From: Chlorobiaceae bacterium | Lineage (GTDB): Bacteria > Bacteroidota > Chlorobiia > Chlorobiales > Chlorobiaceae | Assembly: GCA_013334485.1 (NCBI GenBank) | Contig: JAAXXL010000001.1 | Location: forward strand, 1-64,000 | DNA: 64,000 nt | Direction: 5' to 3' | In this document: one piece after another, positions 45,605 through 56,147 of the stretch | How the letters are laid out: the number at the start of each line of letters is the position of its first letter | Position numbering within the stretch: position 1 is the first letter of the stretch | Program-made: the position numbers and the translations under genes | The notes under the pieces: model-generated | Seen by the model: the letters and a program-made list of their open reading frames with translations, nothing else | Databases searched by the model: none | What the model was told of the DNA's origin: nothing

Positions 45605-46594
45605 TCAGCCGACAATGGTCTGGAGCGTTTCCGAAAGTTCCCGGTAACGCAGGTTCAACTCCTGCACTGAACGGCTGTTGTTGTATGAGAGAGATCGTGA
45701 TGAAATACGGATGCTTTCCAGACTGATAAATGAGGGTGAGTTGGTAAGAATCGACCAGATCTCCCCTCCGAACCCGGCCATAAATCCAAAAAGTTCCGGT
45801 AGTATCATAACCGGTCCGACGCTGTTTCCGGCAATACTTCCGATGCGGTCGAACAGCTCCCGAAAGAGGAGGTTATGACCGACAACCAGATATCGCTCGC
45901 CGGTTTTCCCCTGCTGCCATGCAGCAATATGACTGTCAGCCACATCGCGAACATCAACAAAACCGGTACCACCCGAAGGAGATATCGGAATACGGCCCTG
46001 GTAAATCAAACGAAGCACCTCGTTCGAAGAGCTGAGAGATGCCGGATTTGAGCTATCCACACCGATAACAACTCCGGGATTAACCATGACGACATCAAGA
46101 CCCTCGGCCACTCCGCGAAGTCCCTCAAGTTCTGCCAGATGTTTGGCCTCCATGTACCCGTTCCTGCGCTGCCACTCCTGAAACGTTGTCGATTCAGAAG
46201 CAGGAGAACCATCCTCAGTAGAGCCGACAGCGGCTATGGAACTCGTCAGCACAAGTCTCCGGACACTATTGAAAAGGCAGGCATTAACCACATTCCGGGT
46301 TCCAACCACATTGGTTTCATAGAGTGCGTTGCGGAAATTAACGGTGTAGGAGATCAGTCCCGCGCAATGGAAAACTGCGCTTGCCCCCCTGAACGCTTCA
46401 TTGAGCGCCAATGGATCAAGAATATCCGCCCTGACAACTTCAACCGGAAGTGCTTCCAGAAAAGAACAGTCCGAGCTTTGACGGGCAATCACCCTGAAGC
46501 TGAACTGCCCGGAAAACCGGGAGAGAAGCGCAAGAAGAATCTGGGAGCCGATATAGCCGGTAGCCCCGGTTATGACAATTAATGAGTTGGGCAT
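45605..46594 (-). CDS. NAD-dependent epimerase/dehydratase-family protein
   Basis: 329 aa extended SDR: GATGYIG at 10-16, [23 protein letters not shown], the TSS triad element [11 protein letters not shown] and YMEAK (Tyr and Lys), plus the VNPGVVIG substrate loop. The exact substrate is not readable; 3-beta-HSD/dihydroflavonol reductase-like members look closest. It is the first gene before recA on this strand. Confidence 0.85.
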   Translation of the reverse strand: MPNSLIVITGATGYIGSQILLALLSRFSGQFSFRVIARQSSDCSFLEALPVEVVRADILDPLALNEAFRGASAVFHCAGLISYTVNFRNALYETNVVGTRNVVNACLFNSVRRLVLTSSIAAVGSTEDGSPASESTTFQEWQRRNGYMEAKHLAELEGLRGVAEGLDVVMVNPGVVIGVDSSNPASLSSSNEVLRLIYQGRIPISPSGGTGFVDVRDVADSHIAAWQQGKTGERYLVVGHNLLFRELFDRIGSIAGNSVGPVMILPELFGFMAGFGGEIWSILTNSPSFISLESIRISSRSLSYNNSRSVQELNLRYRELSETLQTIVG

Positions 46595-46946
46595 GAAACG
46601 TTGAAAATGAAAATAGAAGCCAAGCTATAGTATAAAACATCAGCATGACCTTCACTGTTCGCAAAAATAAGAATTTCGCGGCTATTGTTTTCGCCTATTT
46701 TTCAGCGCTTCATGAATAGTCATGGAAGCCTGCTGCATATACGGCAAAGAACCTTGCCATGTGAATAATCATGATAGAGCGAAAAAAAACAGCCCGGCCT
46801 GCGTTACCGAAAAATATACGTATTAATGCGGCCGTATCGGAAATATTAATTCACCCGCCAAAACCTTTAGACTTTCTTTATCTTGACTTCAACGCAAAAA
46901 GCAACAAGCTGCATGCTGCCATTTCATAAAACAGAACTTTCAGGTA
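46595..46946. other. Divergent intergenic region, about 350 bases
   Basis: Between the epimerase and the second M16 peptidase, transcribed in opposite directions, so both promoters lie here. I see TTGACT at about 46882 but no confident paired -10; no repeat, no RNA gene and no ORF of interest. Confidence 0.5.
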
Positions 46947-48227
46947 ATGAAGCAAGTAACCTCCCACTCCAGGCAATCCCCGGTTCCGGAAGATTCAGTT
47001 CAGCAGGAGCTTCTGGTAAACGGGTTACGGGTTGTTACTGACAGTGTCTCCCATGTTGAAAGCATTACCCTCGGCATACAAATCAATTCCGGTTCGCGCG
47101 ATGATCCCGAAAGCGCACCGGGACTCGCCCACTTTATTGAACACGCACTCTTTAAAGGGACAAAAAAACGCAGCTACATTGATATCGCAAAAAATATTGA
47201 AAAGCTCGGCGGATACCTTGATGCCTTCACCACCAAAGAGCAGACCTGCATCTACCTGCGCTGCCTGAGCAATCACCTTGAACCCTCCTTTGAGCTGTTG
47301 GCAGATCTGGTCTGTGACCCGACATTCCCCCAGGAAGAGATGGAGAAGGAAAAAGAGGTTGTCATTGAGGAGATCAGCAGCGTCAATGATAACCCCGAAG
47401 AGTTAATTTTTGAAGAGTTTGACCTCCGTTCTTTTCCTCTCCATCCACTCGGCAGACCGATTCTTGGCAGTGAAAAGAGTGTGGAGGAATTTACGGAAAG
47501 CGACCTGAAGCAGTTCATGCGGGAGCATTATATACCCCGAAATATGATGCTCACCGCAACTGGGAAAATGGATCATGATAATATTGTGCGACTCTCCGAA
47601 CGATTTCTCGGTACTCTCGGAGAAGAGGGCAGCAATCACTACAATCGCCAGCCTTTCCTTGCCGAGCACTATACCCCGTTTGAAGTAACCCTGAAAAAAC
47701 AGCTCTTTCAGGCACAAATCGTACTCGGCACCGCTACTGCCCGACACGACCCGCTCTTCTCCAGCCTCATGGTGCTTAACTCCATGCTTGGCAACGGTAT
47801 GAGTTCCCTGCTCAACCTTGAGCTTCGTGAAAAACGCGGACTTGCCTATACTATCTATTCATCGCTCACCTGGTACGATGACATGACCGCACTGAACATC
47901 TATGCTGGTACGGACAGTAACAAAACAAAACTCACCATTGAACTAATCAGGGAGCTTTTGCTGAGCGATGCGCTCAAAAACCCTGATCCGGTAGAGGTCG
48001 AGGCTGCAAAAACGAAGCTGCTCGGTGCCCATATCATGGGTATGGAAAAGATGACACGAAGAATGTCACAGACAGCATCGGATATCGCCTATTTTGGACG
48101 ATATATTGATTCTTCAGAAAAAACGGCTGCGCTTGAAGCCGTCACACCTGATGACATAGCCAATGCTGCTGCCATCATGCTGCGCGATGCCCCGTTCTCG
48201 ACACTGGTCTATATACCAAAACGGTAG
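46947..48227 (+). CDS. M16-family zinc peptidase, single-lobed (PqqL/MPP-like)
   Basis: 426 aa. Inverted zinc motif HFIEHALFKGT (His62, Glu65, His66), the third ligand Glu near 140 (EKEVVIEEISS), and the typical C-terminal half (LREKRGLAYTIYS). This is the single-chain type that dimerises, as in YmxG/MPP. It cleaves small peptides. No signal peptide, so it is cytoplasmic. The tig gene follows after about 100 bases with a possible weak terminator. Confidence 0.92.
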   Translation: MKQVTSHSRQSPVPEDSVQQELLVNGLRVVTDSVSHVESITLGIQINSGSRDDPESAPGLAHFIEHALFKGTKKRSYIDIAKNIEKLGGYLDAFTTKEQTCIYLRCLSNHLEPSFELLADLVCDPTFPQEEMEKEKEVVIEEISSVNDNPEELIFEEFDLRSFPLHPLGRPILGSEKSVEEFTESDLKQFMREHYIPRNMMLTATGKMDHDNIVRLSERFLGTLGEEGSNHYNRQPFLAEHYTPFEVTLKKQLFQAQIVLGTATARHDPLFSSLMVLNSMLGNGMSSLLNLELREKRGLAYTIYSSLTWYDDMTALNIYAGTDSNKTKLTIELIRELLLSDALKNPDPVEVEAAKTKLLGAHIMGMEKMTRRMSQTASDIAYFGRYIDSSEKTAALEAVTPDDIANAAAIMLRDAPFSTLVYIPKR

Positions 48228-48254
48228 GCCGGTCACCAAAGGGGCCTGCCTTTT
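48222..48254 (+). terminator. Possible terminator after the single-lobed M16 gene
   Basis: Stem GGTAGGC / GCCTGCC with one mismatch, loop about 14 bases, then TTTTAT. It starts inside the stop region of the M16 gene. Weak by stem length. Confidence 0.4.
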
Positions 48255-48324
48255 ATAAAAGAGGATTTATTCGTATCTTCTGAACCTTACATTTTGCACA
48301 ATTACTAATTAACCAGAGAGAGCC

Positions 48325-49608
48325 TTGCAAAAGAATATCAAGAACGTCAGCGAAACCGAACAGGAAGTGGAAATCATCCTTTCCACTGAAGAATTCGGTG
48401 CCGATTATAACCAGGAACTGGAAGAGGCAAAAAGAACCATTCAGATCAAGGGATTCAGAAAAGGACATGCTCCGGCAAGCCTGATCAAAAAACTTGCAGG
48501 CCCCTCGATTGAGGCAAATATTGCTGAAAAACTGGCTTCAAAACATTTCGGAGATATTGTCGAAACCGAAAAGATCAAACCGGCAAGCCGAGCCCAGTTG
48601 ATAGATTTCATTTTCACCCCCGAGCTTCTGACTATCCGCCTCTCCTATGAGATCCATCCTGAGTTTGAAATCAAGGATTACAGCGGCTACACCTTCACAC
48701 AAACCAGCTACACCATCGGTGATGAAGATGTGCAACGCGAAATAAATCTTATTCTCAAGGGTCATGGCACCATGATTACGGTCAATGAACCCGCAGCGGC
48801 AACAGACACCGTGGTTGGCGATGTGATCCACATCAATGCAGAGGGCGAGCCTGACGAAGAGCAGAAAACCGATAACCACCACTTCAACCTCGAGTACCTT
48901 CCCGAGGAGAACCCTTTCCGTAAAGAGCTTACAGGGAAAAAAGCGGGTGATGTGGTTGATGTGACAGCAGAACAGAAGGATGCCGATGTCGAACCGACAC
49001 GCTTCCGGGTTACCATCAGCGAAGTCAAGCGCCTCGAACTGCCTGAACTGACTGATGATCTGGTCAAGGAGATCACTGGCGGACGCTTTGAATCAGTCAC
49101 CGACTTTACCAGCGATGTCCATATTCAGCTCACCCAGCACTTCAGCGCAAAATCAGAAGAGGAGCTGCTTGAATCGATCTCTGCTAAACTGATTGAAGAG
49201 AATCCTGTCCCCACACCTAAAACCATGGTGGAGTCCTTCTCGAATATGCTGGTAGAGAATGCCAAACGGCAGATGGGCGGCAACTTCCCGAAATCGTTTG
49301 ACGAAAGCCAGTTCCGTCTGGCCATGAAGCCTAATGCAGAAAAACACGCACAATGGCTTCTTATCAGCCAGAAAATCGCCGAACTCGCAGAGCTTACCGT
49401 AACGGATGATGACATCAAGGCCTATGCAGAAAAAGAGGCCGGTAAAAATGCTTCGGCAAATGCTGAAGATCTCTTGAGCACCTACCTCTCGGCAGAGTTC
49501 AGGGATTACATCACCGACACCATTCTTAAAGACAAGATCTACGAGATCATCAAGTCGAAAGTCACGATCACCGAGGAAGCTACGCCGATCCCGGTTCACC
49601 ACGCCTGA
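48325..49608 (+). CDS. tig: Trigger factor (ribosome-associated chaperone)
   Basis: 427 aa starting from TTG 48325 (an ATG start is absent here; AGAGAG precedes). Ribosome-binding loop GFRKGHAP (43-50), the FKBP-like PPIase domain near 150-240, and the C-terminal chaperone domain ending about 415. It binds nascent chains at the ribosome exit tunnel and catalyses prolyl isomerisation. It is unusual that the usual downstream partners (clpP-clpX) are not next to it; the next gene on this strand is beyond a terminator. Confidence 0.95.
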   Translation: MQKNIKNVSETEQEVEIILSTEEFGADYNQELEEAKRTIQIKGFRKGHAPASLIKKLAGPSIEANIAEKLASKHFGDIVETEKIKPASRAQLIDFIFTPELLTIRLSYEIHPEFEIKDYSGYTFTQTSYTIGDEDVQREINLILKGHGTMITVNEPAAATDTVVGDVIHINAEGEPDEEQKTDNHHFNLEYLPEENPFRKELTGKKAGDVVDVTAEQKDADVEPTRFRVTISEVKRLELPELTDDLVKEITGGRFESVTDFTSDVHIQLTQHFSAKSEEELLESISAKLIEENPVPTPKTMVESFSNMLVENAKRQMGGNFPKSFDESQFRLAMKPNAEKHAQWLLISQKIAELAELTVTDDDIKAYAEKEAGKNASANAEDLLSTYLSAEFRDYITDTILKDKIYEIIKSKVTITEEATPIPVHHA

Positions 49609-49623
49609 TCACCATCATTTCAT

Positions 49624-49668
49624 AAAAAAAGGCAGAAGTTTCCACATAAACTTCTGCCTTTTTTTATT
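49624..49668. terminator. Bidirectional terminator between tig and acpS
   Basis: Stem GGCAGAAGTTT / AAACTTCTGCC with A tract on the left and T tract on the right, so it works for both converging genes. Confidence 0.93.
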
Positions 49669-49687
49669 TATCACTCTCTCCTTCCCG

Positions 49688-50050
49688 TTACTCCATGTAT
49701 ATCAGCGCGGTGGCGACCGCAGCATGACGGTCATGGGCAATAGAGATTTTAATAGCGCTCCCTGAAGGAAAACAACCGGTATCAACCGTCCGCACAAAGG
49801 GACGGCCACGACCATCATTGAGAACTTCAAAGCTCTTCCAGTGCACTTTTGCGGAAAAACCTGTACCAAGCGCTTTAACTACAGCCTCTTTGGCCGCAAA
49901 TCTTCCAGCAATACTCGCAATGACCTGGGGTTTGTGCAGGCATATATCGATCTCCTCCTGGGAGAGAAACCTCTTGAGAAACTTCATTCCATAGCGGCTG
50001 TATACCTTTTCGATCCGGTCCAGATCGACGATGTCAACTCCAATTTCCAC
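49688..50050 (-). CDS. acpS: Holo-[acyl-carrier-protein] synthase
   Basis: 120 aa. MEIGVDIVDLDRIEKV with the metal-binding Asp near 6, and GRFAAKEAVVKALGTG with the Glu of the magnesium site: AcpS signature motifs. It transfers the 4'-phosphopantetheine of CoA to ACP. It follows nadC after 12 bases. Confidence 0.95.
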   Translation of the reverse strand: MEIGVDIVDLDRIEKVYSRYGMKFLKRFLSQEEIDICLHKPQVIASIAGRFAAKEAVVKALGTGFSAKVHWKSFEVLNDGRGRPFVRTVDTGCFPSGSAIKISIAHDRHAAVATALIYME

Positions 50051-50062
50051 GTGCAGCGCCGT

Positions 50063-50947
50063 TCAGGCCAGATTAATTGTCAGTGAAAGATCAAGAGCCC
50101 TGACGCTGTGTGTCAGTTCACCAATTGAAATAAAATCAACCCCGGTTTCGGCAACCTCAAGCACATTGTTCAGGCTGATATTGCCCGACGCTTCAAGGAG
50201 AACCTTGCTGCATGCGCTCCGGACATACTCAACGGCCTCTTTCATCAGCTCGGGAGTAAAATTATCGAGCAGGATAATATCCGGCAGGCATACCAGCGCA
50301 CGGCTCAACTCATCCATACTGCGCACCTCTGTTTCAATCTTGACATCAAGATTATGTTTTTCCCGGTACTTCCGGGCTCTTCGGATTGCCTGCGCAACCC
50401 CGCCTGAAGCGTCAATATGGTTATCCTTGATAAGAATCATGTCAAACAGGCCGAAACGGTGGTTGACTCCACCGCCTATGCGTACCGCCTCCTTGTCAAA
50501 ATAACGCAACCCCGGAGCGGTTTTTCGTGTGTCAAGAATTTTTGCTGCCGTATGGCTGATTCGATCAACATAGGTTCTCGTTCTGGTCGCAATACCCGAC
50601 ATCCGCTGCATAAAATTGAGTGCTGTCCTTTCTCCAACCATCAAGGGAGCAACCCTGCCGCTAATTTCAAGAATCAGCTCTCCACTCCGAACCGTTTCAC
50701 CATCTTTTCGCAGCGGTCGAACCGACAGTTCCGGATCACAGGCTGCAAATATCTGAACGGCAACATCAACGCCACCTGCAACACCATCCTCCTTAGCCTT
50801 TACCAGTGCACTACCCTCCTGATGGGGATCAATGGTTGCAAGTGTTGTAATATCTCCTGTATAGCGATCTTCCTCGAGAGCAAGCATAATGGCCCTTGAG
50901 CGGCACCCTTCATAAAAATCACTTCGCGCCTTCATCATAGTTACCAC
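50063..50947 (-). CDS. nadC: Nicotinate-nucleotide pyrophosphorylase (carboxylating)
   Basis: 294 aa. EDRYTGDITT, LNFMQRMSGIATRT, DTRKTAPGLRYFDKEAVRIG and GVNHRFGLFDMILIKDNH are quinolinate phosphoribosyltransferase motifs. It converts quinolinate and PRPP into nicotinate mononucleotide in NAD synthesis. It is followed by acpS. Confidence 0.95.
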   Translation of the reverse strand: MVTMMKARSDFYEGCRSRAIMLALEEDRYTGDITTLATIDPHQEGSALVKAKEDGVAGGVDVAVQIFAACDPELSVRPLRKDGETVRSGELILEISGRVAPLMVGERTALNFMQRMSGIATRTRTYVDRISHTAAKILDTRKTAPGLRYFDKEAVRIGGGVNHRFGLFDMILIKDNHIDASGGVAQAIRRARKYREKHNLDVKIETEVRSMDELSRALVCLPDIILLDNFTPELMKEAVEYVRSACSKVLLEASGNISLNNVLEVAETGVDFISIGELTHSVRALDLSLTINLA

Positions 50948-51211
50948 TCTTGAAACATTAACAAATAATTGTTCTGCAGGTTCGGCTTTCCAAACGCTCT
51001 TAAAACAAAAGGTAATATATTTTTACCATTCAGACCACCTCCACATCAACCCTCCGCAAGTCATCTCATGGCCGTTCTCCACCACGCAGAAGCACGGTAT
51101 CCAGGATGGGCAGAGAATTTACATTTTTCAGTTTTGATTTAAGAGTTTTGTCCCTAACATTGTTAGCTTTAACCGGAACGGTGCCTATAACTGATCAGAT
51201 GATTTTTCTTT

Positions 51212-51589
51212 ATGACACAGCACTCCCTTTCATGCGTCCGGCTGGTTAACATGGTCTTCTATGCGCACCACGGGGTTCTCCGCGAAGAGCATACAGTCGG
51301 GGCCAAATATGAAGTTGATGCGGAACTCTGTTTCGACTATACCGATGCTGCCCGGCATGATGATATCACAAAAACCATCGATTACGGTGCGGTCTACCGC
51401 AAAATACGGGAAGCGCTGACCCTCAGAAAATTTTTTCTTATTGAGGCTGTTGCCTATGAGATAGCCAACGATCTTCTTGCTGACTTTCCGGTGATTGAAC
51501 GTCTCTCCATAAGGGTACGCAAGCGAAACCCCCCTGTTGACGGCATCTGCGACTATGCGGAAGCCGATTACACCGCGTCCCGTCGCTGA
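51212..51589 (+). CDS. folB: Dihydroneopterin aldolase
   Basis: 125 aa. MVFYAHHGVLREEHTVGAKY with the HHG and EEH motif and the Lys in AVAYEIANDLL and the RVRKRNPPVDG motif at the C-terminus. It cleaves dihydroneopterin to hydroxymethyl-dihydropterin. folK follows after five bases, a common pairing for folate synthesis. Confidence 0.92.
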   Translation: MTQHSLSCVRLVNMVFYAHHGVLREEHTVGAKYEVDAELCFDYTDAARHDDITKTIDYGAVYRKIREALTLRKFFLIEAVAYEIANDLLADFPVIERLSIRVRKRNPPVDGICDYAEADYTASRR

Positions 51590-51594
51590 AAAAT

Positions 51595-52101
51595 ATGACT
51601 CAGCACAAAGCATTTATTGGTATCGGATCCAATATCGGAGACCGGCTCCACCATCTGCAGGAAGCAGTCAACCGGCTTGCTCTCCTTGAAGAGACGGCGC
51701 TCCTCTCTCTCTCCTCCGTTTATATGACTGAACCTGTAGGCGAGGCGGGCCAGAACCGTTTTTACAACGGCGTTGTTCTTGTTGAAACCGCCCTGGAACC
51801 TGAAGAGCTTCGCCGGCAGTGCAAAATCATAGAGCTGGAGCTTGGAAGACCACTTGATTACCCCCGATGGAGCCCAAGGGTCATTGACCTTGATATTCTG
51901 CTCTATGACGACAGGATAATCACTACTCCAACCCTCACCATACCACACCCTGAACTGCATTGCAGGAAGTTTGTCCTGCTGCCCATGCTTGATATCACCA
52001 ACCCGCTCCATCCCTCCTCAGGAGAGAGCGCCCTGCAGCTTCTTGAGCAGTGCAGTGATCCATCTGTTCTGATAAAAATAAAAGAGCGGCTCCTGCCATA
52101 A
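51595..52101 (+). CDS. folK: HPPK, 2-amino-4-hydroxy-6-hydroxymethyldihydropteridine pyrophosphokinase
   Basis: 168 aa. AFIGIGSNIGDRLHHLQEAV, VYMTEPVGEAGQNRFYNGVV, LGRPLDYPRWSPRVIDLDIL and PHPELHCRKFVLLPMLDI are HPPK signatures. It adds pyrophosphate to the pterin product of FolB. It starts five bases after folB, so both form one operon. A weak hairpin (AAAGGACG / CGTCCTTT) follows. Confidence 0.94.
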   Translation: MTQHKAFIGIGSNIGDRLHHLQEAVNRLALLEETALLSLSSVYMTEPVGEAGQNRFYNGVVLVETALEPEELRRQCKIIELELGRPLDYPRWSPRVIDLDILLYDDRIITTPTLTIPHPELHCRKFVLLPMLDITNPLHPSSGESALQLLEQCSDPSVLIKIKERLLP

Positions 52102-52102
52102 A

Positions 52103-52137
52103 AAAAGGACGGGCCACCTTGAAGCAGCGCGTCCTTT
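52103..52137 (+). terminator. Possible terminator after folK
   Basis: Stem AAAGGACG / CGTCCTTT around a loop of about 19 bases, flanked by A and T-rich sequence. Weak because of the loop. Confidence 0.45.
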
Positions 52138-52174
52138 GTCAATAATTCCCTCAAAAACAGAGGAGCAACTGCCC

Positions 52175-53329
52175 TCAGTTGGCAAAAGTGATGTTGAGAT
52201 TTCCTTCGGCAAAATCAGCCCCTTCAGTCTTGCGCCCAACAAGAACATTCGGAAGAATAATACTTTTACGGAAGTTGTTGATGTCAACCAGCAGTTCATC
52301 ACCCTTGATATTAACATTGAGCTTCTTTACCTCCACGTTGGGCAGATAAAGACTCAGTACATATTTCCCATTAACTTTCTCCAACACCTGGGTCTTCTCA
52401 TTGTTGTAAAGAATAGCTGCAGGATTTTGGTCGCCGAACATCTCCTTACTTAAATCATGCAGGCGGTCAGTATTGATAATCTCAGCTGTGGACTGCTTCA
52501 CCTTGAAAATCGGCACCGGATAGAAGCAGTTATCAATCACGCCAAGATATTTCGTCTGGATGTCAATAAGGCTCTGCAGATAGGAATCTGTAGAACTTGA
52601 AGGGAGAATTTTATTGACTACAGCAGCATCAAGCTTGTAGCCGAAAAGATTGAGATAGGTCTGAACCCGCAAAGCCTCTTTGATAACCATATTTTCCGGG
52701 TTGAGAACAACCCTGAAGGTAGTTATGGACTTATCCTGAAGCATTGCATGCAGCTCTTTCATATGCTCATTTACCTCAGGCATGAGCTTGAAGATATTTT
52801 TCTTCGGCATGAACTTGCTCAAAAGCGGAGCAGCAAAGCCAATTGCCTTTGAGTGCCAGCCGCCAATCTTGTCGGAATACCAGCCATAAGATTCCGGCAT
52901 ACCAAGCAACCGCATGGTCTCGCCTGTCGGAGCAGCATCAACAACAACAACATCATAATCACCTGACTTGGCAGCCTTCCAGATATAACGAAGGCTGATC
53001 ATCTCCTCCATTCCCGGCATGATTGCAAGCTCTTCGGCAACAACCTCATTGGCGCCGTCATGCATTAATATCGATGAGAAATAGGAGTAGAGTTCGTTCC
53101 AGTTCTCACGAATTTCAGCAAGAACATTAACCTCCATCGCAAAGAGGTTTTTTTCAACTTCAAGTGGAGTAGAAGAGAGTTCAACACTGAAAGCATCAGC
53201 AAGACTGTGAGCAACATCGGTACTCATAATCAAAACCCGTTGTCCTCTCCGGGCAATGGCTGTTGCGGTTGAGGCTGAAACGGTGGTTTTTCCTACCCCT
53301 CCTTTACCCAAGTAAAGAATAATTCTCAT
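52175..53329 (-). CDS. ArsA/Get3-like ATPase with C-terminal HSP20-like domain
   Basis: 384 aa. Signature P-loop GKGGVGKTT at 8-16, [15 protein letters not shown] (switch II, DxAPTGET), then the C-terminal domain from about 310 that looks like an alpha-crystallin (HSP20-like) fold ([24 protein letters not shown]). Single-domain ArsA homologues with such a tail occur in phototrophs. It is a homologue of Get3/Asna1, which inserts tail-anchored proteins. It has no arsR/arsB partner; it sits near csmA. It has no CxxC of Get3. The function is inferred. Confidence 0.88.
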   Translation of the reverse strand: MRIILYLGKGGVGKTTVSASTATAIARRGQRVLIMSTDVAHSLADAFSVELSSTPLEVEKNLFAMEVNVLAEIRENWNELYSYFSSILMHDGANEVVAEELAIMPGMEEMISLRYIWKAAKSGDYDVVVVDAAPTGETMRLLGMPESYGWYSDKIGGWHSKAIGFAAPLLSKFMPKKNIFKLMPEVNEHMKELHAMLQDKSITTFRVVLNPENMVIKEALRVQTYLNLFGYKLDAAVVNKILPSSSTDSYLQSLIDIQTKYLGVIDNCFYPVPIFKVKQSTAEIINTDRLHDLSKEMFGDQNPAAILYNNEKTQVLEKVNGKYVLSLYLPNVEVKKLNVNIKGDELLVDINNFRKSIILPNVLVGRKTEGADFAEGNLNITFAN

Positions 53330-53376
53330 GTTGGTAATAAAACTATTGAGTGGAGTTGATCTTGATTGAAAGCCTT

Positions 53377-54951
53377 TTATTGACCCGACAACTTTTTCTC
53401 TTCATCTCCTCCGCCTTCGAGGCGAATGGCGGCAAAAGCTGCGGCGATATCATCCGGATCCGGGAGATTTTCCTCACCCGAATGTTCAGCAGGTTCAAGC
53501 ACTTTTTCTTCTTCCTGCACAATCATTATTTTTTTTCTTGCCGTTCCGGCACCGTTCTCAACGGAAACTTTTGGCAAAGCACTCTCAGGAGCACTTTTTT
53601 GCCAGGAAGAGTCATCCGAATGCAGCATATGCTTGACAATGGCAGGTTGACTCTCGTCAAGCGTCGTTATCGAAATACTCTTGCGCCTGGGTGTATCATC
53701 GTCGTCATCAAGATCTGCAAATGATCGAGCGCTCTTGATTGATGATGCGGAAGAGACTGTAGTCACCTTACCAGGCAAGGGCTCTCTGCCAAAACAGTCA
53801 TCGTTTCGCGTAGCATCATCATCACTGCTGATGTTGATCTTTTTGCGTTGAGTGCCAAAATCATCATCATCAAAAGGGTCCCGGCGATCACTACGAGAGG
53901 AGTCTCTCGCTGATCCTGAATTAGAGGTGCTCTTTGGTGAATTTTTCTTTGGCGAACCGCCAAAACTGGAAGAGAGCTTCATAAGCTTGCTGACAGAACC
54001 GATCATACCGTCATTGCGGACCGCAGTCTTGACGATATTCATAATGAAACGCTCAGCCTGGGGGTTGTCCGAAATGCTGGTCAGCAGCTCAGTGAGGGCA
54101 GAAATCATGCCTGGAACATGCTGCAAATCACTGCGAACCTGATCACGAAGTTTAAACGGTGCATCGCCAACAATACCCTTCAGTGAATCAACAACTTTTT
54201 TCAGTGAAGCCGGATCTGTTGGAAGAATATTCTCAAGCCCCTTGAGTGCATCAGCAGGTGAAAAACCACCAGCGCCATGCTCACCGCCATGAGATGCTCC
54301 GGAAGAGTGCATTGGGGGCTGCTGAGCGTGTTCAGATGGAGGGTAACCCATGTTTGCCTTGTACTGTTCAAGCAAATCCTGACCATAGCCAATGTGGCTT
54401 TCCTGCTGCGCAGGGTCAGGTGCAGCTAATCTAAGAGTAATGATCTGGGGGGTACAAACTCCCCTCGCGCCCCTGAGAACAGCATCAGCTACTTCGTCGG
54501 GCAGATTTGAACGAAAATTAAGGCCCAGACGCTCTTCTATGATTGACTCAATAACAGTGTGGAGTTTTAAAATTTGATCTGCTTCACGCAGTTCAACCAT
54601 ATCAAAAATCACATAGACAGGATCTTTCTCCTCCCTGCGAATTTTCAGATTGAGCGTTGCAAAATCATGATCTTTATTGCGGCTGTTGACGGAAACCGTA
54701 CCAAGATCAAATCGGTCAAGAAAGTCTTTTGTGGAACCTCTCGCCCAGAGATAAACCGCCTTGTCGGTGTAGATCAGGTAGTCCTGAAATGCAATATTAC
54801 CGACACGCTCCTGATGTGATTCATAAAAGACCCCGTCAAAAAATGCAATCGGGTTCTCCCCTGCACTCATGAGCCCTTTCTGAAAAAACTCGCTTATATC
54901 AGCCTGATCGGTCTGTCCTGAAACATACAAAGATATATTTGCCATTACCAC
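53377..54951 (-). CDS. Unknown protein, PH-like N-terminal domain and disordered C-terminal tail
   Basis: 524 aa. Residues about 30-140 look like a pleckstrin-homology-type domain ([20 protein letters not shown], then [20 protein letters not shown]). A middle helical part (235-330) is followed by a low-complexity tail rich in Ser, Asp and Lys. The tail holds three repeats T-x-R-[KR]-K-x-I-x-[ISV] (367-375, 420-428, 470-478), the first two preceded by Asp runs. It lies between an ArsA-like gene and csmA, all minus strand. No family is recognised; green sulfur bacterial restriction is a guess. Confidence 0.7.
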   Translation of the reverse strand: MVMANISLYVSGQTDQADISEFFQKGLMSAGENPIAFFDGVFYESHQERVGNIAFQDYLIYTDKAVYLWARGSTKDFLDRFDLGTVSVNSRNKDHDFATLNLKIRREEKDPVYVIFDMVELREADQILKLHTVIESIIEERLGLNFRSNLPDEVADAVLRGARGVCTPQIITLRLAAPDPAQQESHIGYGQDLLEQYKANMGYPPSEHAQQPPMHSSGASHGGEHGAGGFSPADALKGLENILPTDPASLKKVVDSLKGIVGDAPFKLRDQVRSDLQHVPGMISALTELLTSISDNPQAERFIMNIVKTAVRNDGMIGSVSKLMKLSSSFGGSPKKNSPKSTSNSGSARDSSRSDRRDPFDDDDFGTQRKKINISSDDDATRNDDCFGREPLPGKVTTVSSASSIKSARSFADLDDDDDTPRRKSISITTLDESQPAIVKHMLHSDDSSWQKSAPESALPKVSVENGAGTARKKIMIVQEEEKVLEPAEHSGEENLPDPDDIAAAFAAIRLEGGGDEEKKLSGQ

Positions 54952-55159
54952 TACCCGTTCACTTAACTCTTAATGGGACGTTGAAGCGAAATCTATTAAA
55001 ATTTTAGAATAAACAGAAATTAGTCGATCAACAGCACCAATACGCATTCTTGATCAGAAAAGGGAGATGAAAAAGAGTTGCGGAGAATCAACCATCGAAT
55101 ACAAATCATGAAGAAACCTTACCGAACATTCAGTAACTGTTCCGGCTTGACACAAATAA

Positions 55160-55198
55160 AAAAAGGCAGTGAAACATGAAACTTTTCACTGCCTTATC
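55160..55198 (-). terminator. Rho-independent terminator of csmA
   Basis: Stem AAGGCAGTGAAA / TTTTCACTGCCTT with loop about eight bases; on the minus strand a run of eight T follows. It lies 25 bases past csmA. Confidence 0.92.
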
Positions 55199-55217
55199 AA
55201 AGATGATCTCTATCTGC

Positions 55218-55460
55218 TTACTTCGCAAACTTTGAAGCAACTTCTTTTGAAGGAACAGCATAACCGGTAACTTCAGGTGATCCACCACGAAGGCTTGTGC
55301 CTCCGCCCATGCTGCCGTATGCATTGCGGTTGATTCTCATGGTACCTTTGCCCAGTGAATCAAACAGCATACCAACGGTTTCCCAATGGCCTTCAACCAT
55401 TACTTCAAAAATGCGACCGGCTGCAGCCAGGATATCAGTAAAAACGCCACCACCACTCAT
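55218..55460 (-). CDS. csmA: Chlorosome envelope protein A (baseplate, BChl a-binding)
   Basis: 80 aa. [20 protein letters not shown] then [20 protein letters not shown], the highly conserved CsmA sequence; the single His25 is the established bacteriochlorophyll a ligand. In other green sulfur bacteria the precursor is cut about 20 residues from its C-terminus to give a mature protein of 59 aa, so the tail (ending [10 protein letters not shown]) is probably removed. It is the most abundant chlorosome envelope protein and links chlorosome to the FMO protein. It follows csmC after 143 bases and has its own terminator. Confidence 0.97.
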   Translation of the reverse strand: MSGGGVFTDILAAAGRIFEVMVEGHWETVGMLFDSLGKGTMRINRNAYGSMGGGTSLRGGSPEVTGYAVPSKEVASKFAK

Positions 55461-55603
55461 AATTCCTCCTTGGAATTAAATTATTGGAAAGTTATCTGAG
55501 ATTTAAAACAGTATTCTGCAATCAATTTACAGTAATAAACGAAAAAACACAAAAAAAATAACCGGGGCCGTAACCTGAAGGGCCGCGGAAAGAACAAAAC
55601 AAA

Positions 55604-56023
55604 CTATTTTCTTATCGGTCCTTTCTGAAATGAGCCGGTAAAATTCTTGACTGCAGTTGAAGCTGAAACCCCTACATCACCGACAGCAGTTGCCGCATTG
55701 GTTGTTGCATTTTCAACGGTTTCAACAGCGTTGGCATAAAGCTCGTTTGCAGTTCTTGATGCATCCTTGACAGTAATGGCTACACGGTCAATAGTCTCAC
55801 CGACCACTCCTCCGGTATTGCCAAGCAGATTACCAATACCTGAAGCATCAATAACAGCTCCAACGGTACCGGTGACGGTATCAAAAAGGCTACCGGCAAT
55901 ATTCAGGCTTCCTACAACAGCACTCTGACCGGTCAAGAGAACACTTTCAGCAAGAAAGGTGAGGCGATCTGTAAATTCAAGCTCCTTGAAATCCTTGCGC
56001 AGTTTCTGGTACGATTCCGACAT
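55604..56023 (-). CDS. csmC: Chlorosome envelope protein C
   Basis: 139 aa. The hydrophobic helical pattern [19 protein letters not shown] and [12 protein letters not shown], then an Ala/Thr-rich helix, with an N-terminal [20 protein letters not shown], is CsmC. It is an envelope protein of the chlorosome monolayer, encoded upstream of csmA as in other green sulfur bacteria. The csmCA arrangement is characteristic. An ATG at 56023 has a GGAGG-like sequence upstream. Confidence 0.92.
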   Translation of the reverse strand: MSESYQKLRKDFKELEFTDRLTFLAESVLLTGQSAVVGSLNIAGSLFDTVTGTVGAVIDASGIGNLLGNTGGVVGETIDRVAITVKDASRTANELYANAVETVENATTNAATAVGDVGVSASTAVKNFTGSFQKGPIRK

Positions 56024-56147
56024 ATTTTCCTCCCTGGAAATGAGGCTGCAAAACAGAGCCCCGGTTATGATATATAGTTAACGAGATTATATGCAAATAA
56101 GTTAAACATAAAATCTATGCGAAGCAAACACTCTTCCTCCACCCAAG

